Positions 1 through 9,466 of a stretch of 41,347 nt of DNA are shown here, piece by piece. The number at the start of each line of letters is the position of its first letter. Position 1 is the stretch's first letter. The position numbers and the translations under genes were made by a program. The stretch is from Pseudomonas folii (GTDB lineage: Bacteria; Pseudomonadota; Gammaproteobacteria; Pseudomonadales; Pseudomonadaceae): assembly GCF_014357575.1 (NCBI RefSeq), contig NZ_JACONW010000043.1, positions 1-41,347 of the forward strand, read 5' to 3'. The notes under the pieces are model-generated. The model made no database searches. It worked only from the letters and a program-made list of their open reading frames with translations, and was not told where the DNA came from.

Positions 1-1336
1 TCTCTTCCTGCTGCGCATAGCGGTTTTCCGGCACTTGCAGATTGAAGTGCTCGCGCAAGGTCGAGCCGCTGTATTCACTGCGGAACAAACCGCGTGCCTG
101 CAGCACCGGAACTACCAGTTCGGCGAAGTACTGCAAGCCGTCCGGCAGTACCGAGTTGATGATGAAACCATCGGCGGCTTCGTGCTCGAACCAGGTCTGA
201 ATAGTGTCGGCAACCTGCTCTGCAGTGCCGACGAACTCACGGCGTGGCCGGGAGAAGAACAGCGCCACTTCGCGCAACGTCAGGCCTTCATCTTTGGCCA
301 GTTGTTTGATCCGGTCCGAGCTGCCTTTCTGGCTGTTGGAACCCAGGTCCCCCAGCTCGGGGAAGGGCGCGTCCAGCGGGTATTGGCTGAAGTCGTGATC
401 ATTGAACGGACGGCCCAGCGCGACGATGGCGTCTTCGATGCTCACCAGCTCCACGGCCTGCTGATAACGGCTTTCAACTTCTGCTTCATCGCGGCCGACG
501 ATAGGGCGGATGCCCGGCAGGATCGATAAATCCTGTGCGTTACGACCGAAGCCCACCGCACGTTTTTTCAGGTCCCGGTAGTAAGCCTGCGCTTCTTCCA
601 GCGACTCGGCATGAACGAAGATCGCATCTGAATATTCGGCTGCAAAGTTGCGTCCGTCCTCGGAGGTCCCGGCCTGGAAAATCAGCGGATGGCCTTGTTT
701 CGAGCGGGCGATATTCAGCGGTCCTTTGACCGAGAAAAACTCGCCTTTGTGATTCAGCGCGTGCAACTTGCCGGGCGTGAAGAACTCGCCGGTTTTTTTG
801 TTGCGGGCGAAGGCGTCGTCCTCCCAGGAATCCCACAGGCCTTTGACCACTGAGACGTGCTCTTTGGCAATACGGTAGCGGACCGGATGCGGCGGGTGCT
901 CGCCTTTGCTGAAGTTATCAGCAGTACCGCTGAGCCAGGACGTCACGACGTTCCAGCCAGCGCGACCACCGCTGATGTGATCCAGCGAAGAAATCTGTCG
1001 CGCCACCTGAAAGGGTTCGGTGTAGCTCACGGTGACGGTGGCGACGAGGCCGATATTTTCCGTGACCGCTGCCAGCGCCGAGAGAATGGTCAGCGGTTCG
1101 AAGCGATTGAGGTAATGCGGGCTGGACTTCTCGTGGATATGCAGGCTGTCGGCGATGAACACGAAATCAAATTTTGCTGCTTCTGCCAGTTTTGCCTGCT
1201 GTTTGTAGAAGCCGAAATTGACGCTGGCATCTGCCAATGCGTTCGGATGGCGCCATTCGCCCCAGCCGTGACCGACACCGTGGACCATTGCGCCTAGCTT
1301 CAATTGACGTGGCTCTTTTTGACGAGGCTTACTCAT
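1..1336 (-). CDS. LLM-class flavin-dependent monooxygenase (NtaA/SnaA/DszA type), 3' end cut by window
   Basis: The minus-strand frame begins [20 protein letters not shown] and stays open to base 1, giving 445 codons. Its last visible residues (around ENRYAQQEE) look like the usual C-terminus of this family, so only a few residues should be missing. The family uses FMNH2 and O2 to oxidise sulfonates, sulfones, nitrilotriacetate and similar compounds. Family-like stretches include [32 protein letters not shown] and [20 protein letters not shown]. The ATG at 1336 has a GGAG about 8 nt upstream. It lies 37 bp downstream of a sulfonate-type binding-protein gene on the same strand, which points to organosulfur use. 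The exact substrate cannot be told. Confidence 0.88.
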   Translation of the reverse strand, partial: MSKPRQKEPRQLKLGAMVHGVGHGWGEWRHPNALADASVNFGFYKQQAKLAEAAKFDFVFIADSLHIHEKSSPHYLNRFEPLTILSALAAVTENIGLVATVTVSYTEPFQVARQISSLDHISGGRAGWNVVTSWLSGTADNFSKGEHPPHPVRYRIAKEHVSVVKGLWDSWEDDAFARNKKTGEFFTPGKLHALNHKGEFFSVKGPLNIARSKQGHPLIFQAGTSEDGRNFAAEYSDAIFVHAESLEEAQAYYRDLKKRAVGFGRNAQDLSILPGIRPIVGRDEAEVESRYQQAVELVSIEDAIVALGRPFNDHDFSQYPLDAPFPELGDLGSNSQKGSSDRIKQLAKDEGLTLREVALFFSRPRREFVGTAEQVADTIQTWFEHEAADGFIINSVLPDGLQYFAELVVPVLQARGLFRSEYSGSTLREHFNLQVPENRYAQQEE

Positions 1337-1373
1337 GAGCGTGCTCCGGAATCTGAAAGGGTTTGTCTGAGGA

Positions 1374-2354
1374 TTAATGAGCGGCTGTTTGCACAACCTG
1401 AGCACGGGAAGCATTGAAGCTCTTGTCGAAGCCTTTTGAGACATCGATCGATTTGGTCAGGATGCCTTCCTGTTGGTAAATGTCAGCGGTGGCTTGCAGT
1501 CCCTTGATCACGTTGTCGTCGATCTCTACGCGGTTCATTTTGGTGGCGTTGGCAATTTCCAGATGAACCTCGATCGGCAGGCCGGTGATCGCAGCCTGAG
1601 CCTTGGCGTACTCGCCGGGGTGGGTGTTGCTCCACAGATAGGCGCGTTCAACCCGCGCAACGAAGTCGTCCAACTGCGCGCGCTTCTCAGCGATGGCTTT
1701 GCTGGTCGCGGCCAGATACAGGTGATTGCTCAACAGCTCGCTGCCACTGACCAGAACGCGGTCATGGCTCTGGGTGGTGGCGACCGTGGTGTAAGGGTCC
1801 CAGGTGGCCCAGGCATCGGCTCCGCCGCTAGACAACAGAATGCGCGACTCTCCCGGCAGCAGGTTGATGAAGGTGACATCGCTGGTTTTCAGGCCTGCCT
1901 GACGCAAGGCCCTGATCGCCAGGTAGTGGCCGATGGAGCCGCGTCCTGTGACGATGCGCTTGCCCTTGAGGTCCGCAACGGTCTTGATCGGTGAGTCTTT
2001 GGGGACCAGCAGGGCGGTGGTAAAACGGCCTTCGGCGTGAGTGATGCTGACCACTTTCAAAGGCGCGCCAGCACCCAGGGCAAATACGTAAGGCGCATCC
2101 CCCAGCGCTCCGACATCGACGGCACCGGCGTTCAACGCTTCACCCAAAGGTGCTGCGGAAGGGAATTCTGAAAATTTGATTTCGTAAGGAACGTTCTTCA
2201 GTTCGCCGGAGACTTGCAGCAGCGCTTTGATCGTGGATTTCTGATTGGCGACCAGCAGCGGTTCGAGATCGGCGGCCATGGCCTGTTGGCCGAGGGCAAC
2301 GCTCAGCAGCGCGCCCAGCAGCAGTTTCTTGAAATTAAAGGTGTTCAACAACAT
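1374..2354 (-). CDS. ABC transporter substrate-binding protein, aliphatic sulfonate (SsuA) type
   Basis: This 326-aa protein has a Sec signal peptide (residues 1-27, cleavage after AMA). The mature part reads as an SsuA/NMT1-like periplasmic binding protein: an early [18 protein letters not shown] segment, [17 protein letters not shown], and a [20 protein letters not shown] phosphate/sulfonate-pocket-like loop, followed by [16 protein letters not shown]. It should capture an organosulfur compound in the periplasm for an ABC importer. No permease or ATPase gene lies in the window; they may follow the monooxygenase beyond base 1. The start has a GGAG ribosome site. An 87-bp gap separates it from the upstream rhodanese gene, so it may share that transcript or have its own promoter. 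Substrate not determined. Confidence 0.85.
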   Translation of the reverse strand: MLLNTFNFKKLLLGALLSVALGQQAMAADLEPLLVANQKSTIKALLQVSGELKNVPYEIKFSEFPSAAPLGEALNAGAVDVGALGDAPYVFALGAGAPLKVVSITHAEGRFTTALLVPKDSPIKTVADLKGKRIVTGRGSIGHYLAIRALRQAGLKTSDVTFINLLPGESRILLSSGGADAWATWDPYTTVATTQSHDRVLVSGSELLSNHLYLAATSKAIAEKRAQLDDFVARVERAYLWSNTHPGEYAKAQAAITGLPIEVHLEIANATKMNRVEIDDNVIKGLQATADIYQQEGILTKSIDVSKGFDKSFNASRAQVVQTAAH

Positions 2355-2441
2355 GGGTGTATCTCCAGGCTAATGGCGTGCTGGCAAGGACCTCCGCCTG
2401 GAGGGGTCGGCCCTGCTCTTGAAAAAGGGTCAGATTGTTAT

Positions 2442-4025
2442 CTAGATCACCTGAAAGCCGTGGGTACCGTCACGGGCGAGCTGCTCCACCAGACCGAACT
2501 CCCAGTCCAGATAGGCCTGCATGGCTTCGCGTGGAGCATCGGTGCCTTCATAAGGGCGGCGGTAGCGATCAATGCGCGGCGAGGCCAGCTGGCTTTCGCC
2601 GGTTTCCAGCGGTAGGCCGGCCTTGATCCAGTTGGCGGTGCCACCCTCGAGCAGGAACACCTGCTTGCCGGTCAGGGCTTCAACTTCGGGCACGGCAAAG
2701 CGCGCGAGTTTGCTGCTGCCGCAGGTCAGTACATAGCGTTCGGCTGCAGGGATTTTCTGCAGCGCGTCCTGCAACTGCGCGCGCAATGCCCACCAGGCCC
2801 CCGGAATATGTTGCTTGACGTAATTGGCGCTGGCGGTGAAATCCAGCACTGCCACGTCGCCGTGCTGCTGCCATTCGGCAAGGGTCTGCGGGCTGATCTC
2901 TTCCGCTTGTACGGGGGTGGGAATCGGCGCGCTCCAGTCGCCTTGTTCGCTGAAGTCGCTGGCTTGCAGATCATCAACCACAAACACTTCCCAGCCCAGT
3001 TGGGCCAGCCAGGACGCCGACATGTTGGCGCGTACGCCGTCGTCGTCCACCAGGACCAGACGCGCACCGCGCACACTGGCGTAGTGATCGGTTTCCTGAA
3101 CCAGTTGGCCGCCCGGTGTAGAACGTGCGTTGGGCAAATGGCCTTTCGCAAACTCTTCCGGCGTACGCACATCCAGCAGGTACGTGGTGCGCGATTGATC
3201 GGCCTGCCAATTGCTCAGTTCGGCGCGGGTTGCACGGCGCACGCCAGCCTTGTCGGCCACGCGGCGAGCGTCGGCACTGGCCACTTCGCGGGTTTCGTCA
3301 CTGACGGCAGCAAAGCGTCGCGCCTGGCCGTGGTCGAGTGTCTGGCCTGCCAGCAGCCAGCCGATGGTGCCGTTACGCAGGGCGCTCACTTGATTGGGGA
3401 TGCCTGCGTTGACCAGCGACTGGGTGCCAATGATGCTGCGGGTGCGGCCTGCACAGTTGACGATGATTCGGGTGTTCGGGTCCGGGGCCAGTTCGCGGGC
3501 GCGCAGCACCAGTTCAGCACCGGGCACGCTGATGCCACTCGGGATGCTCATGGTCTGGTATTCGTCGTAACGACGAGCGTCGAGCACCACGACGTCGGCT
3601 TTGGAATCCAGCAATTGCAGCACTTCTTCAGCGGCCAGCGAAGGCGTGTGGCGATGGTGTTCAACCAGTTCGCCGAAGGCTTTGCTGGGCACGTTGACGT
3701 CGATGAACAGCTCGCCGCCAGCTTCGCGCCACCCTTGCAGGCCACCCTCAAGCAGTTTCACATCGGTGTAGCCCAATTTCTGCAAGCGCTCCACAGCACG
3801 CTGAGCCAGACCCTCGCCGTTGTCGTATACCGTTACGGCGGTGTCGAGGCGCGGGATGCGCGAAAACACTTCCAGCTCAAGCTTGGACAGCGGGATATTG
3901 GCCGCAAACAAAGGGTGCGCTTCGGCAAATGGGGCTTCTTCGCGAACGTCCACAAGGGCGAGTTCTTGATGGGCCAGCAGCGCCTGGCGAATATCGGCGA
4001 AGGAGCGGGTTATGGACTGAGTCAT
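2442..4025 (-). CDS. Rhodanese-related sulfurtransferase with four rhodanese domains
   Basis: The 527-aa cytoplasmic protein (no signal peptide or membrane segment) consists of four tandem rhodanese-like domains, at roughly residues 10-110, 125-235, 265-370 and 375-490. Only domains 2 (VNCAGRTRS loop) and 4 (LTCGSSKLA loop) keep a cysteine where the persulfide forms. Domains 1 (YDNGEG) and 3 (VDDDGVR) lack it and are probably structural. Rhodaneses move sulfane sulfur between thiosulfate or persulfides and acceptors. The start overlaps the upstream cupin dioxygenase gene by the 4-base ATGA, so the two are translationally coupled. The pair suggests cysteine/persulfide catabolism. Confidence 0.88.
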   Translation of the reverse strand: MTQSITRSFADIRQALLAHQELALVDVREEAPFAEAHPLFAANIPLSKLELEVFSRIPRLDTAVTVYDNGEGLAQRAVERLQKLGYTDVKLLEGGLQGWREAGGELFIDVNVPSKAFGELVEHHRHTPSLAAEEVLQLLDSKADVVVLDARRYDEYQTMSIPSGISVPGAELVLRARELAPDPNTRIIVNCAGRTRSIIGTQSLVNAGIPNQVSALRNGTIGWLLAGQTLDHGQARRFAAVSDETREVASADARRVADKAGVRRATRAELSNWQADQSRTTYLLDVRTPEEFAKGHLPNARSTPGGQLVQETDHYASVRGARLVLVDDDGVRANMSASWLAQLGWEVFVVDDLQASDFSEQGDWSAPIPTPVQAEEISPQTLAEWQQHGDVAVLDFTASANYVKQHIPGAWWALRAQLQDALQKIPAAERYVLTCGSSKLARFAVPEVEALTGKQVFLLEGGTANWIKAGLPLETGESQLASPRIDRYRRPYEGTDAPREAMQAYLDWEFGLVEQLARDGTHGFQVI

Positions 4026-4645
4026 TGTGCTTGGCTCTCTTTGGCAGGGCTCTCTTTGGACAGATCCCAGATGTTGGGTAGAAAGGCGTTGGAATAGCCG
4101 GAGATAAACAGTTTTTCAGTGCCGTCGGGCTGGTAAACCGCCCGCCGCACTGCGCCGATGTTGGCGCCATAAACGTGAATGCTGATCGAGACCTGATCGC
4201 TGAAGGCGTTGCTGACCTGATGCACGTCATTGCTGCGTGGCGACAGGGCTTCCACATGACCGGGTTCGAGACGAATCGCCTGACTTTCTTTTTCCAGTCG
4301 ACCGTCCGGACTGCGGGCAAAGCCCTGGGAGTATTCAGCGCCGCGCAACATGCCGATCAAGCCCCACACGCGGTGGTCGTGGATCGGCGTGCTTTGGCCA
4401 GGGCCCCAGACGAAGCTGACGATTGAAAAGCGCTGCCGGGAGTCGGCGTGTAGCAGGAACTGTTGATAACGCTCAGGGCTGGGAATGGCGTATTCGTCCG
4501 GCAGCCAGTCGTCGTAACTGACCAATTGGCCCAGTAACTTGCTGCCGCGGTGCAGCAGATCACTTTCGTGCGGGTTGCTGTCGATCAGCTCGGCCAGTGC
4601 GCCGATGAATTCTCGGAGTCGTTCGGGGTGTCGTGTCTGCGTCAT
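4022..4645 (-). CDS. Cysteine dioxygenase-type cupin
   Basis: The 207-aa protein is a single-domain cupin of the bacterial cysteine dioxygenase/thiol dioxygenase family. The iron-binding first cupin motif is PIHDHRVWG (His89, His91), with the third histidine at His142 (DVHQVSNAF). His157 lies in the typical ISIHVYGANIG strand. These enzymes oxidise cysteine or related thiols to sulfinic acids. The first gene of a minus-strand group, it overlaps the rhodanese gene by four bases. The 140 bp upstream are AT-rich and probably hold the promoter. The preferred thiol (cysteine, 3-mercaptopropionate or other) cannot be read from the sequence. Confidence 0.85.
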   Translation of the reverse strand: MTQTRHPERLREFIGALAELIDSNPHESDLLHRGSKLLGQLVSYDDWLPDEYAIPSPERYQQFLLHADSRQRFSIVSFVWGPGQSTPIHDHRVWGLIGMLRGAEYSQGFARSPDGRLEKESQAIRLEPGHVEALSPRSNDVHQVSNAFSDQVSISIHVYGANIGAVRRAVYQPDGTEKLFISGYSNAFLPNIWDLSKESPAKESQAQ

Positions 4646-4787
4646 GTCTATGCCAGCGCCAGGTTAATGCGTGGCTTAATATAAACATAATGGGTTTAGC
4701 TAATATGCGATTATTTTATGATTAGGTTATAACCAAAGGTGCTGAAAAAGTTTAGCGGTACTGCGCTATCTCAAATAGTGCAGTCGT

Positions 4788-4879
4788 CGTGGGACCGGCT
4801 TTAGCCGGGAATAGGCCGGTACAGCCACTGGAAATGTGTCGCCAGAAATGCCGCTTTCCCGGCTGAAGCCGGTTCCACG
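4788..4879. repeat. REP-like inverted pair
   Basis: Two 24-nt arms, 4788-4811 (begins cgtgggaccggctttagc) and 4856-4879, are reverse complements with one mismatch. They occupy the 345-bp gap between the divergent cupin and CorA-like gene ends. The same arm recurs at 9154-9245. This is the usual layout of Pseudomonas REP doublets. Apart from the AT-rich stretch 4660-4740 I see nothing else in this gap. Confidence 0.9.
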
Positions 4880-4990
4880 TCGCCTATGCGCATCTGCCAC
4901 AAGCGTTTTGTTGAACTCCAAGGTCTTTACAGGAATGTGCAAAATCAATGGTCAGCTGGAATACAAAACGCTGGTCAAGTCGAGTGGGCC

Positions 4991-5938
4991 TCAAGCCGCA
5001 GGCGTGGCACTACGACGGAACACCGATTTCCTGAGCAGCACGGCCATCAACACGCTCAATACCACCATCCCCATGACCAGTGCCGGGAACGAGATCCACC
5101 ACGGAACACTCGCCGTCATCATGCTGAATTCAGACATGCCGCCAATGCTGGCGATCAGGTTGAGGGGCAGGAACACCACGTTGACCACGGTCAGGTTGCG
5201 CAAGGTCGCGTTCATATTGTTGTTGGCCATGTTGCCCCTGGCGTCCATCAGCGAAGCAAACACGGTGGAGTAGATCCTGGCTTGCTTGTAGCACTGATCG
5301 TTTTCGATCTTGAGGTCGTCCAGTAGCGCGATGACGCGGGCAGGAAATGCATTGTTCTCGGCGTGGTGATGCAAGCGTTCGAGGACCGCACCGTTGCTCT
5401 GAATCGCGTTGATGTAATAGATCAGGCTTTCACTGAGATTGAACATCTGCAGCAGGTGCTGGTTGTCCAGTGATGTGTCGAATTTCTGATGCAGCTCCCG
5501 GGCGATCAGCTTGATCACCCGTAAGTGACCGAGGTAGTGGTGCACGCTGTTGAACAGCAGGTCGATGAGGATATCCAGCGGGTTTTTCAACGGCCGGTGA
5601 GTGCTCGCGGGGCTGAGCAATGAGTTGCTTGCGGAAATCACCACTAGGCTCTCGGAGGACAACATGAGGCCAAACGAGGACACTTCAAAGGACATCGCCG
5701 CAGCGCCCGAATAGCTTTCCGGGCGCTTCCAGATGAGAAAAAGCTGACCGTCATGAAATTCGATCCTGGACACCTCATCAGGGTCCAGTGCGGACTCCAG
5801 CATATGGGCATCCACCTGGAAACGTTGATGCAGAAACTCCCGTTCTTGCGCAGTAGGGTCCGTGCATAACAGCAGAGGCGCTTGCTCGTCTGTTGTTACC
5901 TGTAGCGTCGCGTCGATCAGGCTGTAGCGTTCAATCAT
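4991..5938 (-). CDS. CorA-family metal ion transporter (variant GMS motif)
   Basis: This 315-aa protein has the CorA/ZntB architecture: a long soluble N-terminal domain (about 1-245) with a helical stalk, then two C-terminal membrane helices (VVNVVFLPLNLIASIGG and WISFPALVMGMVVLSVLMAV). The pore signature after helix 1, normally GMN, reads GMS (IGGMSEFSMM). CorA proteins are pentameric inner-membrane Mg2+/divalent channels; the asparagine is part of the selectivity filter, so ion preference may differ. The gene starts 23 bp after the RimK-type gene stops, on the same strand, so the two are probably co-transcribed. Confidence 0.85.
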   Translation of the reverse strand: MIERYSLIDATLQVTTDEQAPLLLCTDPTAQEREFLHQRFQVDAHMLESALDPDEVSRIEFHDGQLFLIWKRPESYSGAAAMSFEVSSFGLMLSSESLVVISASNSLLSPASTHRPLKNPLDILIDLLFNSVHHYLGHLRVIKLIARELHQKFDTSLDNQHLLQMFNLSESLIYYINAIQSNGAVLERLHHHAENNAFPARVIALLDDLKIENDQCYKQARIYSTVFASLMDARGNMANNNMNATLRNLTVVNVVFLPLNLIASIGGMSEFSMMTASVPWWISFPALVMGMVVLSVLMAVLLRKSVFRRSATPAA

Positions 5939-5961
5939 TCTGGCGTCTCTACTGCAAGGGA

Positions 5962-7548
5962 TTACTGGCCATAACCTTGATGCTTGAGCTCCAGGCGCCG
6001 GATGAATTCCTGCAGGACCCTGTCGTACAACTGCTCTTCAATGCAGGCATCTTCAATACCCGCATCCAGATTGGGGTTGTCGTTGACTTCAATCACCACC
6101 AGGCGCTCATTGGTCTGCTTGAGGTCGACGCCATAGAGCCCGTCGCCGATCAGGCTGGCGGCGTCTACGGCCAGCTTGACCACCGCTGGCGGTACGTCTT
6201 CGATGGGGATAGTTTCACAAAGGCCGTTGACCTCACTGCCTTGCGCTTTGTGGTTGTAGATTTGCCAATGCCCCTTGGACATGAAGTAGAGGCAAGCATA
6301 AAGAGGCTGTCGGTTAAGCACGCCGATACGCCAGTCAAACTCGGTGTAGAGGTACTCCTGAGCCAGCAGCAGCACGGAGTGCTCGAACAGCTCGGCAGCC
6401 GCCTTGGCCAGCTCTGCCTGGTTTTCTACTTTGATTACACCGCGAGAAAAGCAGCCGTCCGGGATTTTCAAAACGACGGGAAAACCCAGGCGTTCGCCAA
6501 TCTGTTCCAGGTCCTGAAGGCGATCGCGATAAAGGATTTCTGTCGCGGGCATCCCCAGGTTGTGTTTGTTGAGCAGATCAGTGAGGAACACTTTGTTGGT
6601 GCAGCGAAGAATCGAGTTCGAATCGTCCATCACCACGAGGCCTTCGCTCTCGGCTTTCTTCGCGAAGCGGTAGGTATGATTGTCCACGCTGGTGGTTTCG
6701 CGAATGAACAGGGCGTCGTATTCCGCCAGTCGCGCATAGTCTTTCTTTTCGATCAGTTCCACATTGATGCCCAACCTCTGGCCAGCACTGATGAACCGTT
6801 GAAGCGCCAGCGGATTGGAGGGCGCCAATGCTTCGCCTGGGTCATGCAGGATGGCCAGGTCGTAACGGGACTGGCGTAACGAAACCGGCTGGCGCCAGAT
6901 CCGTCGATTGAAGGTGTCGAGCGCGGCGGCGAAGTCATGCTGTTGTTCATCACGAAGCTTGTGCAGCGCCCCGATCTTGATTCCTGCGATCTGCCAGCGC
7001 TGGTTCTTGGTGAACTCGACTTGCAGGATGGGCGTCGGGAAGGTGTCAAACAGCTGCTGCGCCAGGCCCTGCAAGGGGACCAGGTCGGTCTTGCCAAAGT
7101 GGAAGGTGAGGGTAAACCCTTCTGTTTCGCCATACGGATGGTCGGCGATGGCGTCATCCAGCATCCGGTCCAGGTCTTCGAGCGCCAGGCCGTAGAGCGA
7201 GCGTTTGGTCAGCTCACTGATGGTTTTAACGGACGGAATGACTTTATGGCCCCGCGCTTCGGCCAGGAGCGAACAGTAGTAACCGTGGCCCAGATACTTA
7301 TAACTTCGGCACAGGTTAATGACTTGAATCTGTCCGCCAGGATTTTTATATCGCTTGTCTTCCAGGTATTCCTGAGCGGTGACGATACTTTCACTGGGCA
7401 AATAACCCTGCCAGTCATCGCGGCGCTCCACGATCACCAATAACTTGCTGGGCGCAAACAGCAGTGCCGTGCCTTCGTCTTTAATAACAGGCAGATTGGA
7501 CTCGACCTTTGGTAGTAATTCCATTACGTTTGAATACACCGAAACCAT
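5962..7548 (-). CDS. RimK-family ATP-grasp ligase
   Basis: The 528-aa protein has an N-terminal RimK-like domain (about 1-280) and a C-terminal ATP-grasp fold (about 310-515). The latter shows FPVVLKIPDGCFSRGVIKV, the LLAQEYLYTEFDWRIGVL strand and the metal-binding end YGVDLKQTNERLVVIEVNDNPNLDAG. RimK-type enzymes form amide bonds by ligating an amino acid to a carboxylate on a protein, peptide or cofactor. It is longer than ribosomal-S6-modifying RimK (about 300 aa) and belongs to the long form often encoded beside a GNAT/C39 protein, as here (divergent, 92 bp apart). The start could be ATG 7548 or, less likely, the internal ATG 7524. The product is unknown. Confidence 0.85.
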   Translation of the reverse strand: MVSVYSNVMELLPKVESNLPVIKDEGTALLFAPSKLLVIVERRDDWQGYLPSESIVTAQEYLEDKRYKNPGGQIQVINLCRSYKYLGHGYYCSLLAEARGHKVIPSVKTISELTKRSLYGLALEDLDRMLDDAIADHPYGETEGFTLTFHFGKTDLVPLQGLAQQLFDTFPTPILQVEFTKNQRWQIAGIKIGALHKLRDEQQHDFAAALDTFNRRIWRQPVSLRQSRYDLAILHDPGEALAPSNPLALQRFISAGQRLGINVELIEKKDYARLAEYDALFIRETTSVDNHTYRFAKKAESEGLVVMDDSNSILRCTNKVFLTDLLNKHNLGMPATEILYRDRLQDLEQIGERLGFPVVLKIPDGCFSRGVIKVENQAELAKAAAELFEHSVLLLAQEYLYTEFDWRIGVLNRQPLYACLYFMSKGHWQIYNHKAQGSEVNGLCETIPIEDVPPAVVKLAVDAASLIGDGLYGVDLKQTNERLVVIEVNDNPNLDAGIEDACIEEQLYDRVLQEFIRRLELKHQGYGQ

Positions 7549-7640
7549 GATAAGAAGTGCCTTAGCCGTGCAGGTGTTTTCTATAAAACATATTTGATTT
7601 TAACTGTCCTCTTTCGTTACGTTTTATTTACGGTAATCCC

Positions 7641-8729
7641 ATGGATCTTAACTATCGCTTTGCTACCGCCGAAGATATTCCTGCCCTGGAACTTCTGGAG
7701 AACCAGTGCTTCGAGCAGGACCGACTGTCCCGACGTAATTTCTTATGGATGATTCAGCGCGCGCACGCCAAGTTGTTAGTTGCCGAGGATGATCGAGGCT
7801 TGTTGGGGTATTCACTGGTCCTGTTTCATCGAGGCACTTCACTGGCGAGGCTGTATTCGCTGGCCATTGACTGCCGGGCCAGAGGGCTGGGCCTTGGCCT
7901 GTCGCTGCTCGAGCAATCAGAGCAGTTGGCGATTGAGCATGAGTGCGCACACCTGCGTCTGGAAGTGCGCCCCGACAATCCCTCGGCGATCCGCCTGTAC
8001 GAACGGGCCGGGTACCGGCTTTTTGCCGAAGTCGACGATTACTACCAGGACCATGCCCGAGCCCTGCGCTATGAAAAGCGCATTGTCCTGCCGGTGCCGG
8101 GCAGCGTCTCGGCCGTTCCTTATTATGCGCAGACAACCGAATTTACCTGCGGGGCGGCGTCATTGCTCATGGCGATGAAGGCACTCAATCCTGACCGGGT
8201 CTTTTCGCGGGACGAGGAAATTCAACTGTGGCGGGAGGCTACGACTATTTTCATGACCTCGGGACACGGGGGCTGTAGCCCGCACGGGCTGGCACTGGCC
8301 GCATGGCGGCGTGGGTTCGATGTGCGTTTACAGGTCAGCCGCTCGGGCCCGCTGTTTCTGGACGGTGTACGCCGTGAAGACAAAAAATCAGTCATGCGGC
8401 TGGTGCATGACGGGTTTTGCAGAGAGCTGCAAGCCAGTGGTGTTCAGCAGTCCAAGTCACGTCGCCTCGACTTGCCACAGGTTTTCAACGGCGGCGGCAT
8501 TCCTGTCGTGCTGATCAGCAGCTATCGGCTGACACGTTCCAAAGCGCCACACTGGGTGGTGGTGACGGGGTGTGATGAAGACTTTGTTTATCTGCATGAT
8601 CCTGATCTGGACCATAGCCGGTATCGTCAGCGTCTGGATTGCCAGCATGTTCCATTGACGCACCAGGAGTTCGAACGCATGAGTGTGTTCGGCAAAGAAA
8701 AAGTCAGAGCGGCACTGGTTCTATTCTGA
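7641..8729 (+). CDS. GNAT acetyltransferase fused to C39-like cysteine peptidase
   Basis: This 362-aa two-domain protein has a GNAT (RimI-like) acetyltransferase at residues 1-150, with an acetyl-CoA loop-like GLGLGLSLLEQ and LEVRPDNPSAIRLYERAGY. A papain-like C39 peptidase domain follows from about 155 to the end. The putative catalytic residues are Cys170 (TTEFTCGAASLL), His304 (APHWVVVTG) and Asp320 (YLHDPD). No transmembrane segment is visible, so it is not a bacteriocin-exporter C39 fusion. It is divergent from the RimK-family gene across a 92-bp AT-rich promoter region, so the two could be co-regulated. The combination of ligase, acetyltransferase and peptidase suggests peptide modification; the substrate is unknown. 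Confidence 0.85.
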   Translation: MDLNYRFATAEDIPALELLENQCFEQDRLSRRNFLWMIQRAHAKLLVAEDDRGLLGYSLVLFHRGTSLARLYSLAIDCRARGLGLGLSLLEQSEQLAIEHECAHLRLEVRPDNPSAIRLYERAGYRLFAEVDDYYQDHARALRYEKRIVLPVPGSVSAVPYYAQTTEFTCGAASLLMAMKALNPDRVFSRDEEIQLWREATTIFMTSGHGGCSPHGLALAAWRRGFDVRLQVSRSGPLFLDGVRREDKKSVMRLVHDGFCRELQASGVQQSKSRRLDLPQVFNGGGIPVVLISSYRLTRSKAPHWVVVTGCDEDFVYLHDPDLDHSRYRQRLDCQHVPLTHQEFERMSVFGKEKVRAALVLF

Positions 8730-8809
8730 GTAAAGTGGGGCGGAATTCAGGGCGCCCCCGTGACATACCGGCTTGATTCGTTATTTGATTTTTTAGCGCA
8801 AGTTCAATG

Positions 8810-8926
8810 TCAGTGCGGCTTGTTTTTCTTTGAGTGTCTGGCGCTCAGGTATTCAAAGAGAAATGAAGCAAATCCGAAAACACCGATCATGATGATAATC
8901 AGGGTGCCTAATTCCGAATTTTCCAT
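8810..8926 (-). CDS. Small single-pass membrane protein, 38 aa
   Basis: The minus-strand frame begins MENSELGTLIIIMIGVFGFA and ends in a basic tail (SARHSKKNKPH). A short acidic N-terminus is followed by about 20 hydrophobic residues and then positive charges, consistent with an inner-membrane peptide with its C-terminus in the cytoplasm. The ribosome site is weak. It lies alone between two plus-strand genes. I do not recognise it; the clean hydrophobic profile is the main reason to call it real. Confidence 0.45.
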   Translation of the reverse strand: MENSELGTLIIIMIGVFGFASFLFEYLSARHSKKNKPH

Positions 8927-9153
8927 GTTGAATCTCACGTGGGGAAAAGAGTAGGGAGACTAACTTCCCATTGATAAAAAACAATCATGTTTACGGCGTC
9001 TTTACGGGAGGAAAGCAAACCATACGAAAACCATACGCATGGATAAGTACGCTGCACGTTGGTACAGGGGTTTCAGTGCTGTTGAAGTCACTGACATGAC
9101 ACTCTCGCACAGCAAGCATTGAACCTGTGGAAGATCTATTTTGTGACGTGCGA

Positions 9154-9245
9154 CGTGGGACCGGCTTTAGCCGGGAAAGCGGTATTCCTGACGACCCATT
9201 ATCAATGGCTGTTCCGGCTTCTTCCCGGCTGAAGCCGGTCCCACG
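9154..9245. repeat. REP-like inverted pair
   Basis: The arms 9154-9177 and 9222-9245 are perfect 24-nt reverse complements with the same sequence as the pair at 4788-4879. It lies in the 540-bp gap before the LysR gene, within the otherwise featureless stretch 8950-9466. Confidence 0.9.
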
Positions 9246-9466
9246 ACATTGCGCCGATACCTGGATTCCCACCGTGATCCCGATTCCAATCAAGCGGTTG
9301 GGTGTTGTTTTTAAGTGCCTGCCATTCTCCATACCAGCTGCATTCTCGTAGGCATGCCGTTTTCTCTCCCCCTTTGGCAGCGATGTACCCCCAGAGCTAT
9401 CCACACACCGCAAATCCCACTATGCTTTTCGCCTATCTCTCATCTGTCTTTTTATGTGCGGTCCGA

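Noticed and set aside
2808..4097. Plus-strand open frame of 429 codons
   Set aside because: It is antisense to the four-domain rhodanese gene, whose domains and coupling are clear; high-GC codon use leaves long open frames on the opposite strand.
5893..6879. Plus-strand open frame of 328 codons
   Set aside because: Antisense to the RimK-family gene; composition looks like a reversed coding strand.
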